Assembly: GCA_012034055.1 (NCBI GenBank)
Contig: JAAUSG010000001.1
Coordinates: 1-64,000, forward strand
DNA length: 64,000 nucleotides
Source: Leptolyngbyaceae cyanobacterium RU_5_1
Lineage (GTDB): Bacteria; Cyanobacteriota; Cyanobacteriia; Leptolyngbyales; Leptolyngbyaceae
Direction: 5' to 3'
Below, piece by piece: positions 1 through 9,069 of the stretch (within the stretch, counting starts at the first letter, position 1; each line of letters starts with the position of its first letter). A program made the position numbers and the translations under genes. Under the pieces are notes generated by a model that did no database searches, was not told the DNA's origin, and saw nothing but the letters and a program-made list of their open reading frames with translations.

Positions 1-127
1 CCTTCGGGCACTGTTCTCCTCTCTCGCCTGCGGCATTGGTCGGAGAACGCACCCTCAGTCACGCGCCTTTCATCCCGACGCTCAACTGGGTACAGTTAGA
101 GCGCGGGGCTTCCCGTCTAATAGCTAA
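1..127. other. GC-rich block at window edge, unassigned
   Basis: This block holds the short hairpin CGGG-GCTT-CCCG near positions 101-114 and no convincing reading frame with a start. It could be the tail of a gene or mobile element that begins outside the window. A short plus-strand frame is open to about position 127, but its translation matches nothing I know. Confidence 0.25.
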
Positions 128-217
128 GTAGGATGGGCAAAGTCTGCGTGCCCATTCCCGTAGTCTATCGGGAGAGTATGGCGATGGGCAAAGGGCATCG
201 CCCTTTGCCCATCCTAC
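128..217. repeat. Dispersed inverted-repeat element (GTAGGATGGGCAAAG arms)
   Basis: The outer arms GTAGGATGGGCAAAG (128-142) and CTTTGCCCATCCTAC (203-217) are perfect inverted repeats. Inside the right half, GATGGGCAAAGGGC (183-196) and GCCCTTTGCCCATC (200-213) form a 14-bp stem with a 3-nt loop. Similar GTAGG...GGGTT / AACCC...CCTAC elements occur at 2658-2764, within 12940-13075 and near 26781-26864, so this is one copy of a dispersed family. Confidence 0.75.
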
Positions 218-266
218 GGTGATAGGTATGTTCTTTGTTAGAAATCTCCTTAGACACTGCTTCGCA

Positions 267-1025
267 TCAAGGTTCGCGGATCTGCTGCCGCAACTGCTCT
301 AGTTCTTTGTCTGTTTCAGGATCAGCGGCTGTTTGGCTGGGTGGCAACTGGGCTGATTGAGACTCTGGTAGGGATTGCTGGGATTTCATGGCGGCGAGTT
401 CAGCTTCAATGTCGTCAGCTTTGCCCAGCTCGGCAAACCGCTTTTCCAGGTCGTCTACGCCCAGTTCTGCTACAGCTTCTGACTGTGCTTCTAGCTGGAG
501 GACTTTTTCCTCCATGCGCTCAAAGGCTGCCATCGCGCTGCCCGTTCCAACTTGCCCCAACATTTCATTGATTTGTTGAGATGCCTTAGCAGAACGGGCA
601 CGGGCAATGTAGAGGTCTTTCTTGGTCTTGGCCTCAGAGATTTTGCTTTCCAGCTTCCTCATGTTCTGTTTGAGCTGGTCAACAATGCCCACCTGCTGAT
701 TCAACTGGGTTTTGAGGGCAGTAGCCGTTTCCTGATAGGACTTGCGACGGGTCAACGCCTCCCGTGCCAGGTTCTCATCCCCTTTCTGGAGGGCCAGTTG
801 CGCTCGTTGGTACCACTCATCAGAGGTGGATTCTGCCTGGGAGTACTGGCGCTCAGTGCGCTTTTGAGTCGCGATCGCCTGCGCCACCGCCTGCCGAAGC
901 TGAATCAGATCCTCCTGCATATCCAGAACAGTCTGTTCCAGAATCTTCTCCGGATCCTCAGCTTGGCTGACTAAGCTTGTTAAATTGGCACGAATCACCC
1001 GCCAGATTCGGTCAAACAGCCCCAT
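267..1025 (-). CDS. vipp1: Vipp1/IM30 (PspA-family) thylakoid membrane-remodelling protein
   Basis: A 252-residue ESCRT-III-like coiled-coil protein. It begins MGLFDRIWRVIRANL, the amphipathic helix used for membrane binding, followed by the PspA signature EDPEKILEQTVLDMQ and long charged helices to about residue 200. A linker rich in Q, S and P then leads to a last helix, ELEQLRQQIREP. That C-terminal extension is what separates Vipp1 from PspA, so I prefer Vipp1. Family members form oligomeric rings on the inner face of the plasma membrane or on thylakoids and protect or build thylakoids. It ends about 50 nt before the left-hand repeat region and is divided from the SPOR gene by a 66-nt gap. 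The start is ATG; the length is usual. Confidence 0.93.
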   Translation of the reverse strand: MGLFDRIWRVIRANLTSLVSQAEDPEKILEQTVLDMQEDLIQLRQAVAQAIATQKRTERQYSQAESTSDEWYQRAQLALQKGDENLAREALTRRKSYQETATALKTQLNQQVGIVDQLKQNMRKLESKISEAKTKKDLYIARARSAKASQQINEMLGQVGTGSAMAAFERMEEKVLQLEAQSEAVAELGVDDLEKRFAELGKADDIEAELAAMKSQQSLPESQSAQLPPSQTAADPETDKELEQLRQQIREP

Positions 1026-1091
1026 GACAATCTCCGTGAAGGTAGACTTTCATTCAATACTACCCTACCTTTCTGGCTGAAACCGTCTACT

Positions 1092-2518
1092 TCACGGCTT
1101 ATAAACTTCGGCTGGAACTCCTTGCTGACGAAGCTCCTCAACTCGTGCTTTGGCAGCCGCTTCATCTTTATAGGCATCGTATTGAACAATTGCTCCATCG
1201 GAGGTGTTGCGCAAGAAGGCAGTTGGAGATTTTTCGCGGGCCTGTTCTAAGGAGCGATCGCCCGTATAAGGACTGCCCACCTTGTATCCATAGTCACCCT
1301 TTTGAGTGGGGGCTGGGCTAGTTAGTGCAGGTAGAGCAGGCGACTGGGCAGGAAACGCTGGAGCGGCACTCTTCTTAAGAGGTGGTGGACTGCTCTTCTT
1401 AATGGGTGGGCTGTAGGAACGGGTGGGTGGCAGGGGTGTGTATGAGCTAACGGGTGGGGATCGGACGTGCTAGTAGCAGGTGGAGCATCGTAATAACTGG
1501 TTGCAGGGGCCAGTTTCCTGGGCACCACTGAAGCAGGGTCAGGGGCAAACTGGTTTACCTTCGGTACAGGCAAAACGGGTGTCTTTGAGGAACCAGGTTG
1601 ATTTGCGGGGTTGGAACGTCCTGAAATCCCTAAGTTTGCTGTTTTCGAGGAGCTGGCAGAGCCGGGCAGGTCTTTAGTCGTTGGATTGGGAGCAATGGAG
1701 TTGGGATCGACGGGTAGGGAACCCAGCGTTTCCAGATTTAAGCGATCGGGAAATTCCTGGTTCGCGAGATTTGGTTGCAGAACACCTGCTCCCGTTGCAT
1801 CAGGGTTGGAGGGTGTCGTCAACGTGTCCGACGGATTCAAGCCAAACCTGGCATTTCGAGAAGCAAATAGTTGAGTCAGGCTAGCTGGATTCATGATCAC
1901 AAATCCAAACAACACACTTGAGACGAGCAGCAGCAGCATTGAGCCAACTCCCATCGGTGTCAGCAAACTTTGCATGAAGCGTTGCTCAGTCTGAACCTCT
2001 GCTTCCTCTGCTGCCAAACTGCGCAGAAGTTCCTCAGACGACTCTAGATAGTCACCCGGTGCAACCGGGTCTAGCGATTCGGTCAAGTCAGTTTCTTCAG
2101 CGACCTTAAAGGCATACTGTCTGGCAAGTTCTTGCAGTTCAGGGGGCGCATCCGGGGTTGACTGGTGATCTGAAGCGCTTGGAGTAGTGGGAACGATCGC
2201 CAAATCAGGGGCCATTACGTCAGGGACAATACTGCCAGCTACTGCATCGGACGAAAATGGCTCGGACTGGTGAATAATCTGGGACACCTGAGGCCGTTCA
2301 TCAGCGGTCTCCAACACGGAGTCCAACGGCTTGGAGGCTTTTTGGGAATCGGATTGACGAACTGAGTATCCGCCCTTGCCGAGGGTTCGCTGACGCCGGT
2401 AGCGAACCAGCTCGTTCTCCAACTGGCTATCTAGATTCACCAAAGCATTGCGCAATAAGGGATGCAAGGGCATACGGGCAGGTTGAGTAAGGGGCATGAC
2501 TGGGGAAGATTGACGCAT
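1092..2518 (-). CDS. Single-pass membrane protein with C-terminal SPOR domain (frameshifted)
   Basis: The first frame gives an N-terminal cytoplasmic region, one transmembrane segment (about residues 195-215, GVGSMLLLLVSSVLFGFVIM) and a Pro/Ser-rich linker, then dissolves into an implausible His/Arg/Pro tail. Moving one base at the G-run 1456-1459 (one base missing) restores a Pro/Lys linker that runs directly into a SPOR domain (GYKVGSPYTG ... AAAKARVEELRQQGV) ending at 1092. SPOR domains bind denuded peptidoglycan, so an envelope or septal role is likely. I place the start at ATG 2518 because AGGAG lies 8 nt upstream; a TTG 18 nt earlier has no usable ribosome binding site. Whether the shift is real or a sequencing error cannot be seen from the window. 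Confidence 0.72.
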
Positions 2519-2584
2519 GACAGGACTCCTGACCAACTCCTCATTCGTTCACGATGTTTTCTTGCTGTAAATATTCCGGTGGCA

Positions 2585-2649
2585 TAGGGGCAGGTTTTGC
2601 CAAAGGTCTCGCTAAGATCCCCAGATTTTCTACCAAACCTGCCCCTACA
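2585..2649. repeat. Dispersed hairpin, TAGGGGC[A/G]GGTTT arms
   Basis: The left arm TAGGGGCAGGTTTTGCC and right arm AAACCTGCCCCTA enclose about 35 nt of variable loop. Related copies lie at 20536-20599, 28101-28165 and 38596-38661, with a half copy near 44177. The arms are conserved and the loops differ between copies. Confidence 0.75.
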
Positions 2650-2657
2650 GATTAAAT

Positions 2658-2764
2658 GTAGGATGGGTAAAGCCGTTCCGGCATACCAGAAAAGCGATAG
2701 CGTAACCCATGCGGGCGTTGGGTTACCCTGCGGGAAGCAAGCTATGTGCCTCAACCCAACCTAC
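2658..2764. repeat. Dispersed repeat, GTAGGATGGG ... CAACCTAC
   Basis: An element of the GTAGG/CCTAC family bounded by GTAGGATGGG and CCCAACCTAC, with internal GCGTAACCCATG and GTTGGGTTACC segments that pair with each other. It lies in the 5' flank between the SPOR and DciA-like genes. Confidence 0.6.
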
Positions 2765-2875
2765 AAAAGTTTTCTATTTAATTTATGTCCAATTAAGAAC
2801 AACATTTTCGGTAGTTTTCGGTTAATTCGGTTAATTTTGCTATAGCGGTCATTGATTCCGTTCAGGATTAGCGAA

Positions 2876-2950
2876 TTAAACCACGTTCAGCTCGGAATCT
2901 GTAGCTTTCCCTTCAGAAAAACTCCAGGTCTGGGCGTGGGCAAGGTTTAA
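2876..2950. repeat. 75-bp TTAAACC/GGTTTAA-bounded element
   Basis: The element starts TTAAACCACGTTCAGCTCGG and ends GTGGGCAAGGTTTAA, so its termini are inverted repeats. The centre AATCTGTAGCTTTCCCTT is shared with copies at 35914-35947 (left half only), 38471-38544 (inverted) and 59475-59549. It lies upstream of the DciA-like gene. Confidence 0.75.
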
Positions 2951-3034
2951 GTCCGACCTGAACAGAGGTTGAGCCAACGTTATACACGTCTTTACGCGAA
3001 ACGAACAAATTTCTGTTGTATCGATTCATTACCA

Positions 3035-3613
3035 ATGTCTCTCCAATCGCTTAATCAGGTTCTGGGCAATCTGAAACATCAATACAGAAACCGTGAACAG
3101 CAAACCCTCCAGCAAGTGGTGAGCTGTTGGTCTGAGGTTGTGGGTTCGATTGTGGCAGCTCAGACTCAGCCGTTGAGTATTCAGCGAAAAATTTTGCGGG
3201 TGGCGACATCTAGCTCGGCCTGGGCGCAGAACCTGGTATTTGAGCGTCAACGGATTATGGACAAGCTGAATCGATCGCTATCCGTTCCAATTGTCGATAT
3301 TCGCTTTTCGACGGCTCAATGGCACCAGACTGAACGCGACCCGTCCTTCGCCGGGGCTGAACAACAGGCAGAACTTTGGCGTGCTCATCCCAGCCGCCTT
3401 TCAGGTCAACCTGCTAGCCCACCCAATAGCCCATCGAAGCCTGAGCAAGAACCCAAACCCATTGATCCAGTTTCAGCCTTTCAATATTGGGCAAAGCAAA
3501 TGCGATCGCGCTCTCACCACTTCCCCCTCTGCCCCCAGTGTCAATGTCCCACCCCTCCCGGAGAAATCGATCGCTGGCAGGTTTGTGCGTTATGCGCTGC
3601 CAAGCGTTGGTGA
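3035..3613 (+). CDS. DciA-like (DUF721) protein with C-terminal zinc-ribbon-like motif
   Basis: A protein of 192 residues. The first 95 residues match the DUF721/DciA fold: LNQVLGNLKHQY, then VVSCWSEVVGSIVAAQTQPL and the strand LRVATSSSAWAQNLVFERQ. Members load or recruit the replicative helicase DnaB in bacteria that lack DnaC. The C-terminus carries CPQCQCP ... CALC, a likely zinc ribbon, joined by a Pro-rich linker. I chose ATG 3035 (MSLQSLNQ) because homology starts there; a TTG at 2969 would add 22 unlikely residues. It has no obvious operon partner. Confidence 0.8.
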   Translation: MSLQSLNQVLGNLKHQYRNREQQTLQQVVSCWSEVVGSIVAAQTQPLSIQRKILRVATSSSAWAQNLVFERQRIMDKLNRSLSVPIVDIRFSTAQWHQTERDPSFAGAEQQAELWRAHPSRLSGQPASPPNSPSKPEQEPKPIDPVSAFQYWAKQMRSRSHHFPLCPQCQCPTPPGEIDRWQVCALCAAKRW

Positions 3614-3973
3614 AGAAGCGTTATTCGGTAGAATTACCCAGCCTTACAAACCACAAGGGCCTAGCAAATAGGATTCCAATGATTCTCTAAGCGGCAATTA
3701 AGGAAAAGTATTTAAAATTTTTTAAGTGATTTCGCTTAACGTTTCGCTTGATCCCCACATCTTTTAAGAGGAAACCAGGCTGTTTTGCCCGATTGTATAT
3801 AAATGTTTATGTTTCCCTTGTAAATATGAAGACAATCTAAAACCCACTTTTTATCAAAGATCGCCCAAGAAATCGACTGCAACATGAATTCAGGAACTGG
3901 CGTATTTTAAAGTCGAGAAACTCCTGATTGACAATGGGGATCAGCACGTATCTTTTGTTTGAGAGACCTTTTT
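3614..3973. other. Intergenic, AT-rich, no gene seen
   Basis: This stretch is AT-rich around 3700-3850. I see no coding frame, repeat or convincing terminator. It probably carries the promoter of the small Cys-rich gene downstream. Confidence 0.4.
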
Positions 3974-4288
3974 ATGAAGACTTACACTTCCCCTATATCA
4001 TTTTGTCGCCATTGTCAGTACTACGTACCGGAAGGACGACGTGGGGGATCCTGTACAAAACTTAGCGTTTCAGTAAAAAGTTGTTGGAAAGCATGTAGTT
4101 TAGCCATTCCACCATTTGCTCCATCTTGGGAGGGATTAGGAGATATTATGCTCTGGCAACAAAGAGCGTTAGAGATGCAGGAATCTAGTGGATTGAGTTG
4201 CACAGATAGGAAAAGTTTTGAGACCACTGAAAAACTTCAACCCGCCCCAATTACTGTGACGGCAAGAACCAGTTCGGTTTGGATGTAA
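3974..4288 (+). CDS. Small Cys-rich conserved cyanobacterial protein
   Basis: A protein of 104 residues. The first half carries FCRHCQYYVPEGRRGGSC ... SVKSCWKACSLAIPPF, a C-x2-C ... C ... C-x3-C pattern that looks like a small metal-binding or redox-sensitive module. From memory, proteins with CRHC...GRRGG...WKACSLA...PPF recur in cyanobacteria without an assigned function. The second half is variable and Ser/Thr-rich. I start it at ATG 3974; a TTG 15 nt upstream is also in frame. There is no membrane segment or signal peptide, so it is likely cytoplasmic. Function unknown. Confidence 0.6.
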   Translation: MKTYTSPISFCRHCQYYVPEGRRGGSCTKLSVSVKSCWKACSLAIPPFAPSWEGLGDIMLWQQRALEMQESSGLSCTDRKSFETTEKLQPAPITVTARTSSVWM

Positions 4289-4330
4289 TCTTAGGGCTTG
4301 TTACAAAATAAATTCATACTTTTCTCTCTG

Positions 4331-4440
4331 GTTGCGAAGCTGGAGCTTCGCAACCCGTCTCAGAAAGCTCTGGCTTTCTTGTCAGATTCAGAAAGCTGGA
4401 GCTTCGTAGACGGCGTGACCAAATTGGAACTTGGTCACGA
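4331..4440. repeat. Tandem array of about four hairpin units with co-varying arms
   Basis: Roughly 28-nt units follow each other, each with a tight hairpin: GCGAAGCT-GG-AGCTTCGC, AGAAAGC-TCTG-GCTTTCT, an imperfect AAAGCTGGAGCTTCG, and GTGACCAA ... TTGGTCAC. The arms change between units but stay complementary. The array lies downstream of the Cys-rich gene and 3' of menB. Confidence 0.6.
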
Positions 4441-4472
4441 GAAGGAGTTGCAACAACCTTAGAAAGGTATTA

Positions 4473-4494
4473 GGTGGCAGGTGGCAGGTGGCAG
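4473..4494. repeat. Heptamer tandem GGTGGCA x3
   Basis: Three tandem GGTGGCA units follow the end of the hairpin array, just 3' of menB. Short heptamers of this kind recur across the window. Confidence 0.7.
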
Positions 4495-4520
4495 AAATGT
4501 TCTTGAACCTGTCACCCGTT

Positions 4521-5351
4521 TCAAGGCAACCAGGGATACTGATCAAAGTTTGGTGGGCGCTTTTCTAAAAAGGCCTGTTTACCCTCGGCTCCTTCCTCGG
4601 TCATGTAATAAAGCATTGTGGCATTTCCGGCCAGCTCCTGTAAGCCAGCCTGACCGTCGCAATCTGCGTTGAAAGCGGCTTTGAGGCAACGAATGGCGAT
4701 CGGGCTTTTCTCCAGAATTTCCTTTGCCCATTTGATCCCTTCGGCTTCCAACTGCTCAACCGGGACAACACAGTTCACCAACCCCATCTCCAATGCCTGG
4801 GTGGCATTGTACTGACGGCAGAGATACCAAATCTCTCTGGCCTTTTTCTGTCCGACAATGCGGGCTAAGTAACTTGCTCCAAAGCCACCGTCGAAACTGC
4901 CGACTTTTGGACCTGTTTGCCCAAAGATGGCATTGTCGGCGGCGATCGTCAGGTCGCAGAGGAGGTGTAGTACATGTCCACCCCCGATCGCGTACCCGGC
5001 GACCAGTGCGATTACAACCTTGGGAATGGAGCGAATTAGCTTTTGCAGATCCAACACATTCAGGCGGGGAATGCCGTCATCGTCCACGTATCCCGCCTGT
5101 CCGCGCACACTCTGGTCACCTCCGGCACAAAACGCATACTTTCCATCTGTGTGAGGGCCGGCTCCTGTGAATAGAACGACGCCAATCCGGGTATCCTCAC
5201 GGGCATCGCAGAAGGCATCGTAGAGTTCAAAGATGGTTTTGGGGCGAAAGGCATTGCGCTTATGGGGACGGTTGATGGTGATTTTGGCGATCCCGTTCGT
5301 TTTGTGGTACAGGATGTCTTCGTAGGGTTTGGTTACTTGCCAGTTGGTCAT
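4521..5351 (-). CDS. menB: 1,4-dihydroxy-2-naphthoyl-CoA synthase
   Basis: A 276-residue crotonase-fold enzyme that closes the ring of o-succinylbenzoyl-CoA to DHNA-CoA in phylloquinone synthesis. Crotonase hallmarks are present: [10 protein letters not shown], the MenB-specific [11 protein letters not shown] loop, oxyanion glycines in [16 protein letters not shown], and [17 protein letters not shown]. It ends in the typical MenB tail [13 protein letters not shown]. Length is normal and the frame is intact, unlike neighbouring menD. It follows menD on the same strand with a 66-nt gap that contains a palindromic repeat, so the minus-strand order is menF-menD-menB. Confidence 0.96.
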   Translation of the reverse strand: MTNWQVTKPYEDILYHKTNGIAKITINRPHKRNAFRPKTIFELYDAFCDAREDTRIGVVLFTGAGPHTDGKYAFCAGGDQSVRGQAGYVDDDGIPRLNVLDLQKLIRSIPKVVIALVAGYAIGGGHVLHLLCDLTIAADNAIFGQTGPKVGSFDGGFGASYLARIVGQKKAREIWYLCRQYNATQALEMGLVNCVVPVEQLEAEGIKWAKEILEKSPIAIRCLKAAFNADCDGQAGLQELAGNATMLYYMTEEGAEGKQAFLEKRPPNFDQYPWLP

Positions 5352-5358
5352 GGGGAAG

Positions 5359-5378
5359 AGACGCGATTAATCGCGTCT
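5359..5378. repeat. Palindrome AGACGCGATTAATCGCGTCT
   Basis: A perfect 20-bp palindrome in the menD-menB gap, the intergenic form of the element found inside menD, menC, menE, the CHAT gene and a haemagglutinin gene. It is followed by GTACAG, as in the menC copy. Confidence 0.8.
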
Positions 5379-5417
5379 GTACAGGATGTGAGATTTGCTG
5401 ATTGCTGACCGCGAAAG

Positions 5418-7247
5418 CTAGTTGCTGGGTATTGCAGCGAACTTACCTAGATTATTTTGACGCCAATGGGCATCTGCTTTGCGATCGGTGCAAATTTCTA
5501 ATACTCGGATGCCGGATGTCGGAAGCGGGTTCAACCGCTGTTGCAACTGGTCCCAATGGGTGATGCGTTCGTGTTCGACTCCGTAGGTGGCGCAGAGTTG
5601 GGCAAAGTCAATGGATTGGGGGGTGGCGAAAAAGGTCTCGAAGGGTGGGTCGAATTGAGCGATCGCCAGCATCTCAAAAATCCCACCGCCATTGTTGTTG
5701 ATTAACACGATGGTGAGATGTCCCACAAACGGCTGGTTGAGCAGAAACCCGTTCGTATCGTGCAAAAGCGCTAGGTCACCGGTCAGCATGACGCTCGGTT
5801 GCTGGTGGTGGGCGATCCCCAATGCTGTGGAAAGGCTGCCATCGATCCCGTTTGCGCCCCGGTTGAAATAGGGTTGAACTCTGGAGTCCCCAGGTGACCA
5901 AAAAAATTCTACGTCTCGCACTGGGGTACTACTGCAGATAAACAGTGGGGTTTCTGGGGGGGAGGCTCTGTGAAAGTAACCAGGCAACTTTGCCTTCAAA
6001 CAGCTCGGTCATTTGGTTGAGCGTTTGATCCAGCGATCGCCGCGTGTGCTCCTCTGCAGCACACCAGAGGCTGAGATAGGAACTGGCAGGTAAGGAATTG
6101 TCCAGCTTCGGTTCAGACGATTGCGCCAATAGTGTCTGAGCCAGCGCTTCCACCGAAATTTGCAGATGGGTCGTTTTGCCGTGCAGCGGATCGAGGTTGC
6201 GTCCACTGGGGTCAATGATCCATTGGCGCGGCTGGGTGGCTGCCAACCAGGTGCGGAGCTGCTTGCTAGTCGGCATTTCACCGATTCGGATCACTGTCTC
6301 TGGTGCTAGTTTTTCAGCCAGGGTGGGGTTGCGCAGGATCAGGTCATAGGTGGAAATCAGGTTGGGCACTAAATCGGCATAGTTGCGCAGGGGGGAAAGT
6401 CCTTCTGCCAGAACTGGATAGCCAAAGGTTTGGGAGAGGTGGGCGATCGCGTGGCAGTAGTGGGCCGCGATCGCGGTTGGGCCGGGCCGGCGATGATGAG
6501 GCCGTGGGTGGAGGTGTGCCAGTCGGGGAGGTGGAGGTGGGGAGGTGGGGAGATGGGGAGATGGGGAGATGGGGAGGTAGAGACGCGTTCGCGTAGCGTG
6601 TCCGCAGGACTCTTAATCGCGTCTCTACGAGGGGTGATGCAATTAAAGAAGGTGTTCGGGTTGAAGGTGAGGGCGAGGGATTGGGATTGGGGTTCGGGTA
6701 TGGGGGCGAGGGGTTCGCGGAAAGGGAGGTTGAGGTGAACGGGGCCGGGGATGGGGGATAAGGTTTGCTCCCAGCTCTGAATCACTGTCTGTCGTAGGTA
6801 GGCCAGCAGGGTGGGATCAAGAGCAGGGAGAGCTAATTCGGTGTGCCAGTTAGGAAAGGAGCCGTAGAGTTTGTGCTGGTCGATCGCCTGTCCAGCATTG
6901 CAGTTCCGCAGTTCTGGGGGGCGATCGGCGGTTAGCACCAACAAGGGCACACGACCTTCACGGGCTTCGATGATGGCTGGGTAAAAATTGGCTCCTGCGG
7001 TTCCAGAGGTACACATCAACACAACTGGGCGCTGTTGCTGACGGGCCATGCCAAGGGCAAAAAAACTGGCAGACCGCTCGTCTAAGACTGGAATGGACTC
7101 GATGTGAGGATGATTGGCAAAGGCGATCGCCAGGGGAGCCGATCGCGATCCTGGACAAATCACGGCTGTCGTCAGTCCCAATCGGTACAGGGTCTCTGCC
7201 AGGATGGAGGTCCAAACCAGATTGGTGTTGGTGAAGTCGATGGGCAT
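5418..7247 (-). CDS. menD: SEPHCHC synthase, frameshifted twice
   Basis: Thiamine-diphosphate enzyme joining isochorismate and 2-oxoglutarate in phylloquinone synthesis. Three consecutive minus-strand frames together make one MenD of about 600 residues. The N-terminal part has [18 protein letters not shown] and [16 protein letters not shown]; the middle restarts as [20 protein letters not shown]; the C-terminal part has [15 protein letters not shown] and the ThDP-binding [16 protein letters not shown] ... [12 protein letters not shown]. The first shift needs one added base near 6462-6464; the second is a G7 run at 5956-5962 that reads correctly as G6. Between the N-terminal and central domains is an inserted low-complexity stretch containing a 52-bp palindromic element. 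A decayed gene is possible, but the offsetting homopolymer errors suggest sequencing artefacts. Confidence 0.88.
6541..6628. repeat. In-gene insertion: GGGGAGAT tandem plus 52-bp palindromic element
   Basis: Tandem GGGGAGAT units (about 6541-6576) are followed by a 52-bp element (6577-6628) with arms GTAGAGACGCG and CGCGTCTCTAC. On the menD coding strand it reads [17 protein letters not shown]. The copy in menE (11718-11769) is base-for-base the same on its coding strand. Confidence 0.85.
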
Positions 7248-7327
7248 GGGGGGTAGGGATTAGGGGGTAGGGGTTAGGGGCTAGGGAGCTAGATTGATTG
7301 CCTCTCACCTCTCACCTATTGCCTTTC

Positions 7328-8776
7328 CTAAACTAGTGCAGCTAAGAGCGCCTGCAGTTTGAGCTGAACTTCGGCTAATTCGCGATCGGGATCCGATCCG
7401 GACACAATTCCGGCTCCGGCGAAGAGGCGGGCACGGTTGCCGTCAATCAGGGCAGAGCGGATGCCGACTGCAAATTCTCCATCACCGGTGTGGTTGACCC
7501 AGCCGATTGGGGCGGCGTAGAGCGATCGCTCAAATGGTTCATAGCGGCGAATGTGCTCACAGGTTAGTTCGCGCGGCATTCCAGCAACAGCGGGAGTTGG
7601 ATGCAGTTCTGCCAGAATATCGAGCAAATGCACCTGCGCCGGAACCGATGCCCAGATTGGGGTGTGTAAGTGCTGAATGTTGGATAGCTGCAGCAGACGC
7701 AGGGGCGATCGCTGGGGCATCAGCCCCAACTGGGAGAGCCGTCGAGTGATGAAATCAATCACAACTTGATGCTCATGAATTTCCTTGGTGCTATTCAGCA
7801 AGGTATTTGCCAGCCGGGCATCCTCACAAGCCGTCTTGCCGCGTGGGGCTGACCCGGCTAACGCATCGGTGACCAGTTGCTGCTTCTGTAGACATACGAG
7901 GCGCTCTGGACTGGCACCGATAAAATGTTGACCCCTGCCATTGCTAATCGAAAAAACGTAGCAGTCTGGGTAGAGACGGCGCAGGTTGTTGAGCGAATAA
8001 ACGCGATCGAATGACAGGGGTGAAACGATGTCTACCGCATGAGCGAGTACGATTTTGTTAAAAATATCAGTTTGAATAGACTCTAATGCGGCTCGAACCG
8101 CTTGCTTAAAGTGTTCGGTCGTCGTAACGTCTTGTTTCTGGAACAAGCCCTGGTGATGTGTGATTGGATTCAGCAATTCGTACTGAACCGAACGAATTTT
8201 TTGCAAAGTATGCCATACTTTACCAGCCGTTTGTTCCAGATCCGTTTTAGCGTCGATCGCCAGATTAGCGACAACAGTACAGCGGTTTTCGTAGTAGGAG
8301 ATCTGCCAGCTTGGCAAGAAAACTGTAGCGGCTGGAAAGCTATCAAATGCCTGACCTGACTGATTGTCTGCGAAAGAGAAGCTACAGAAAAAGTGAGGAC
8401 CAGAGAACGGCAAATGCAGATCTCCAGCCATAATTGTGGTAGCCAGGATGGATTGGATAAAGGCTTTTACTTGATTAAACCGATCGCGCCCTTCAACTTG
8501 GAGATGAATCGCTGAGTTAATCGCCGCGATCGCAATATGCTGACTTCTAAGACCGTCTCCGGTTGCCAAATCCCGTCTTTCAAAATAGAAGTTTAGTTGA
8601 TTGGAATCAGCAATTTCATTCAAAACAACCAATGGATCAACGGAGTCGATTTCCAATGAAATACTAACGATTTGAAAGCTATCTTTTTCACTAGAACCAT
8701 GCTTACAGCTTGAAAGAAATTGATAGAGGTCTTTACGGGTTTGAAATAGTTGATTGCAGTACGGTGTGACTGGCAT
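7328..8776 (-). CDS. menF: Isochorismate synthase
   Basis: A 482-residue chorismate-binding enzyme that makes isochorismate, the first committed step to phylloquinone. The C-terminal 250 residues carry the family signatures: FNKIVLAHAVDI, FIGASPERLV, LAGSAPRGK, STKEIHEHQVVIDFI, AELHPTPAVAGMP and the Mg-site end AGAGIVSGSDPDRE. The N-terminal 200 residues are poorly conserved, as usual in MenF/EntC. The frame is intact. It is the first gene of the minus-strand men unit and lies 80 nt upstream of menD; it diverges from menA across a 293-nt gap. Salicylate-type isochorismate synthases share the motifs, but the neighbours settle the pathway. Confidence 0.93.
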   Translation of the reverse strand: MPVTPYCNQLFQTRKDLYQFLSSCKHGSSEKDSFQIVSISLEIDSVDPLVVLNEIADSNQLNFYFERRDLATGDGLRSQHIAIAAINSAIHLQVEGRDRFNQVKAFIQSILATTIMAGDLHLPFSGPHFFCSFSFADNQSGQAFDSFPAATVFLPSWQISYYENRCTVVANLAIDAKTDLEQTAGKVWHTLQKIRSVQYELLNPITHHQGLFQKQDVTTTEHFKQAVRAALESIQTDIFNKIVLAHAVDIVSPLSFDRVYSLNNLRRLYPDCYVFSISNGRGQHFIGASPERLVCLQKQQLVTDALAGSAPRGKTACEDARLANTLLNSTKEIHEHQVVIDFITRRLSQLGLMPQRSPLRLLQLSNIQHLHTPIWASVPAQVHLLDILAELHPTPAVAGMPRELTCEHIRRYEPFERSLYAAPIGWVNHTGDGEFAVGIRSALIDGNRARLFAGAGIVSGSDPDRELAEVQLKLQALLAALV

Positions 8777-8815
8777 GTAATAGAAGACAACACAACTTTA
8801 TACCCAGTATAGTTC

Positions 8816-8832
8816 TGTGATTGCGCATCACA
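8816..8832 (-). promoter_or_regulatory. CRP-like inverted half-sites upstream of menF
   Basis: TGTGAT and ATCACA are separated by 5 nt, about 40 nt upstream of the menF start. Read toward menF they are followed by TATACT and TATAAA, which could serve as a -10 element. The spacing TGTGA-N7-TCACA is one base longer than the CRP/SyCRP1 consensus, so binding is uncertain. Confidence 0.3.
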
Positions 8833-9069
8833 AGCGCTTTTCAAGTGATAGATACCGCAATCACTGACCAGACATATCTGGACGATGAATCTCAACATGC
8901 ATCATGCAGATTCCCAAGTAATTTTCAGATCGGACAACTGTTTCAAAACATTTCATAATTTGTTTCAAAGTTTGAAGCTTCAGACCTCTACTTAGGAAGA
9001 TAAAACGCTGAATCGTAGAATGATTAGGCAACTTTAAGCCAACTGAAGCTGATTTGGCAACGTTACAGA
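8833..9069. other. menF/menA divergent promoter region
   Basis: The rest of the 293-nt gap between divergent menF and menA contains AT-rich sequence, two stretches of TTTCAAA/TTTCATAA type and no gene. Both men promoters must lie here. Confidence 0.4.

Noticed and set aside
1-127. Right end and guide RNA of an IS605/TnpB element, suggested by GGGGCTTCCC hairpin
   Set aside because: No tnpB frame or catalytic motif lies in the window, and the hairpin alone is too short to decide.
5418-7247. Three separate small genes instead of one menD
   Set aside because: Homology to one MenD continues across all three frames without gap, and single-base corrections rejoin them.
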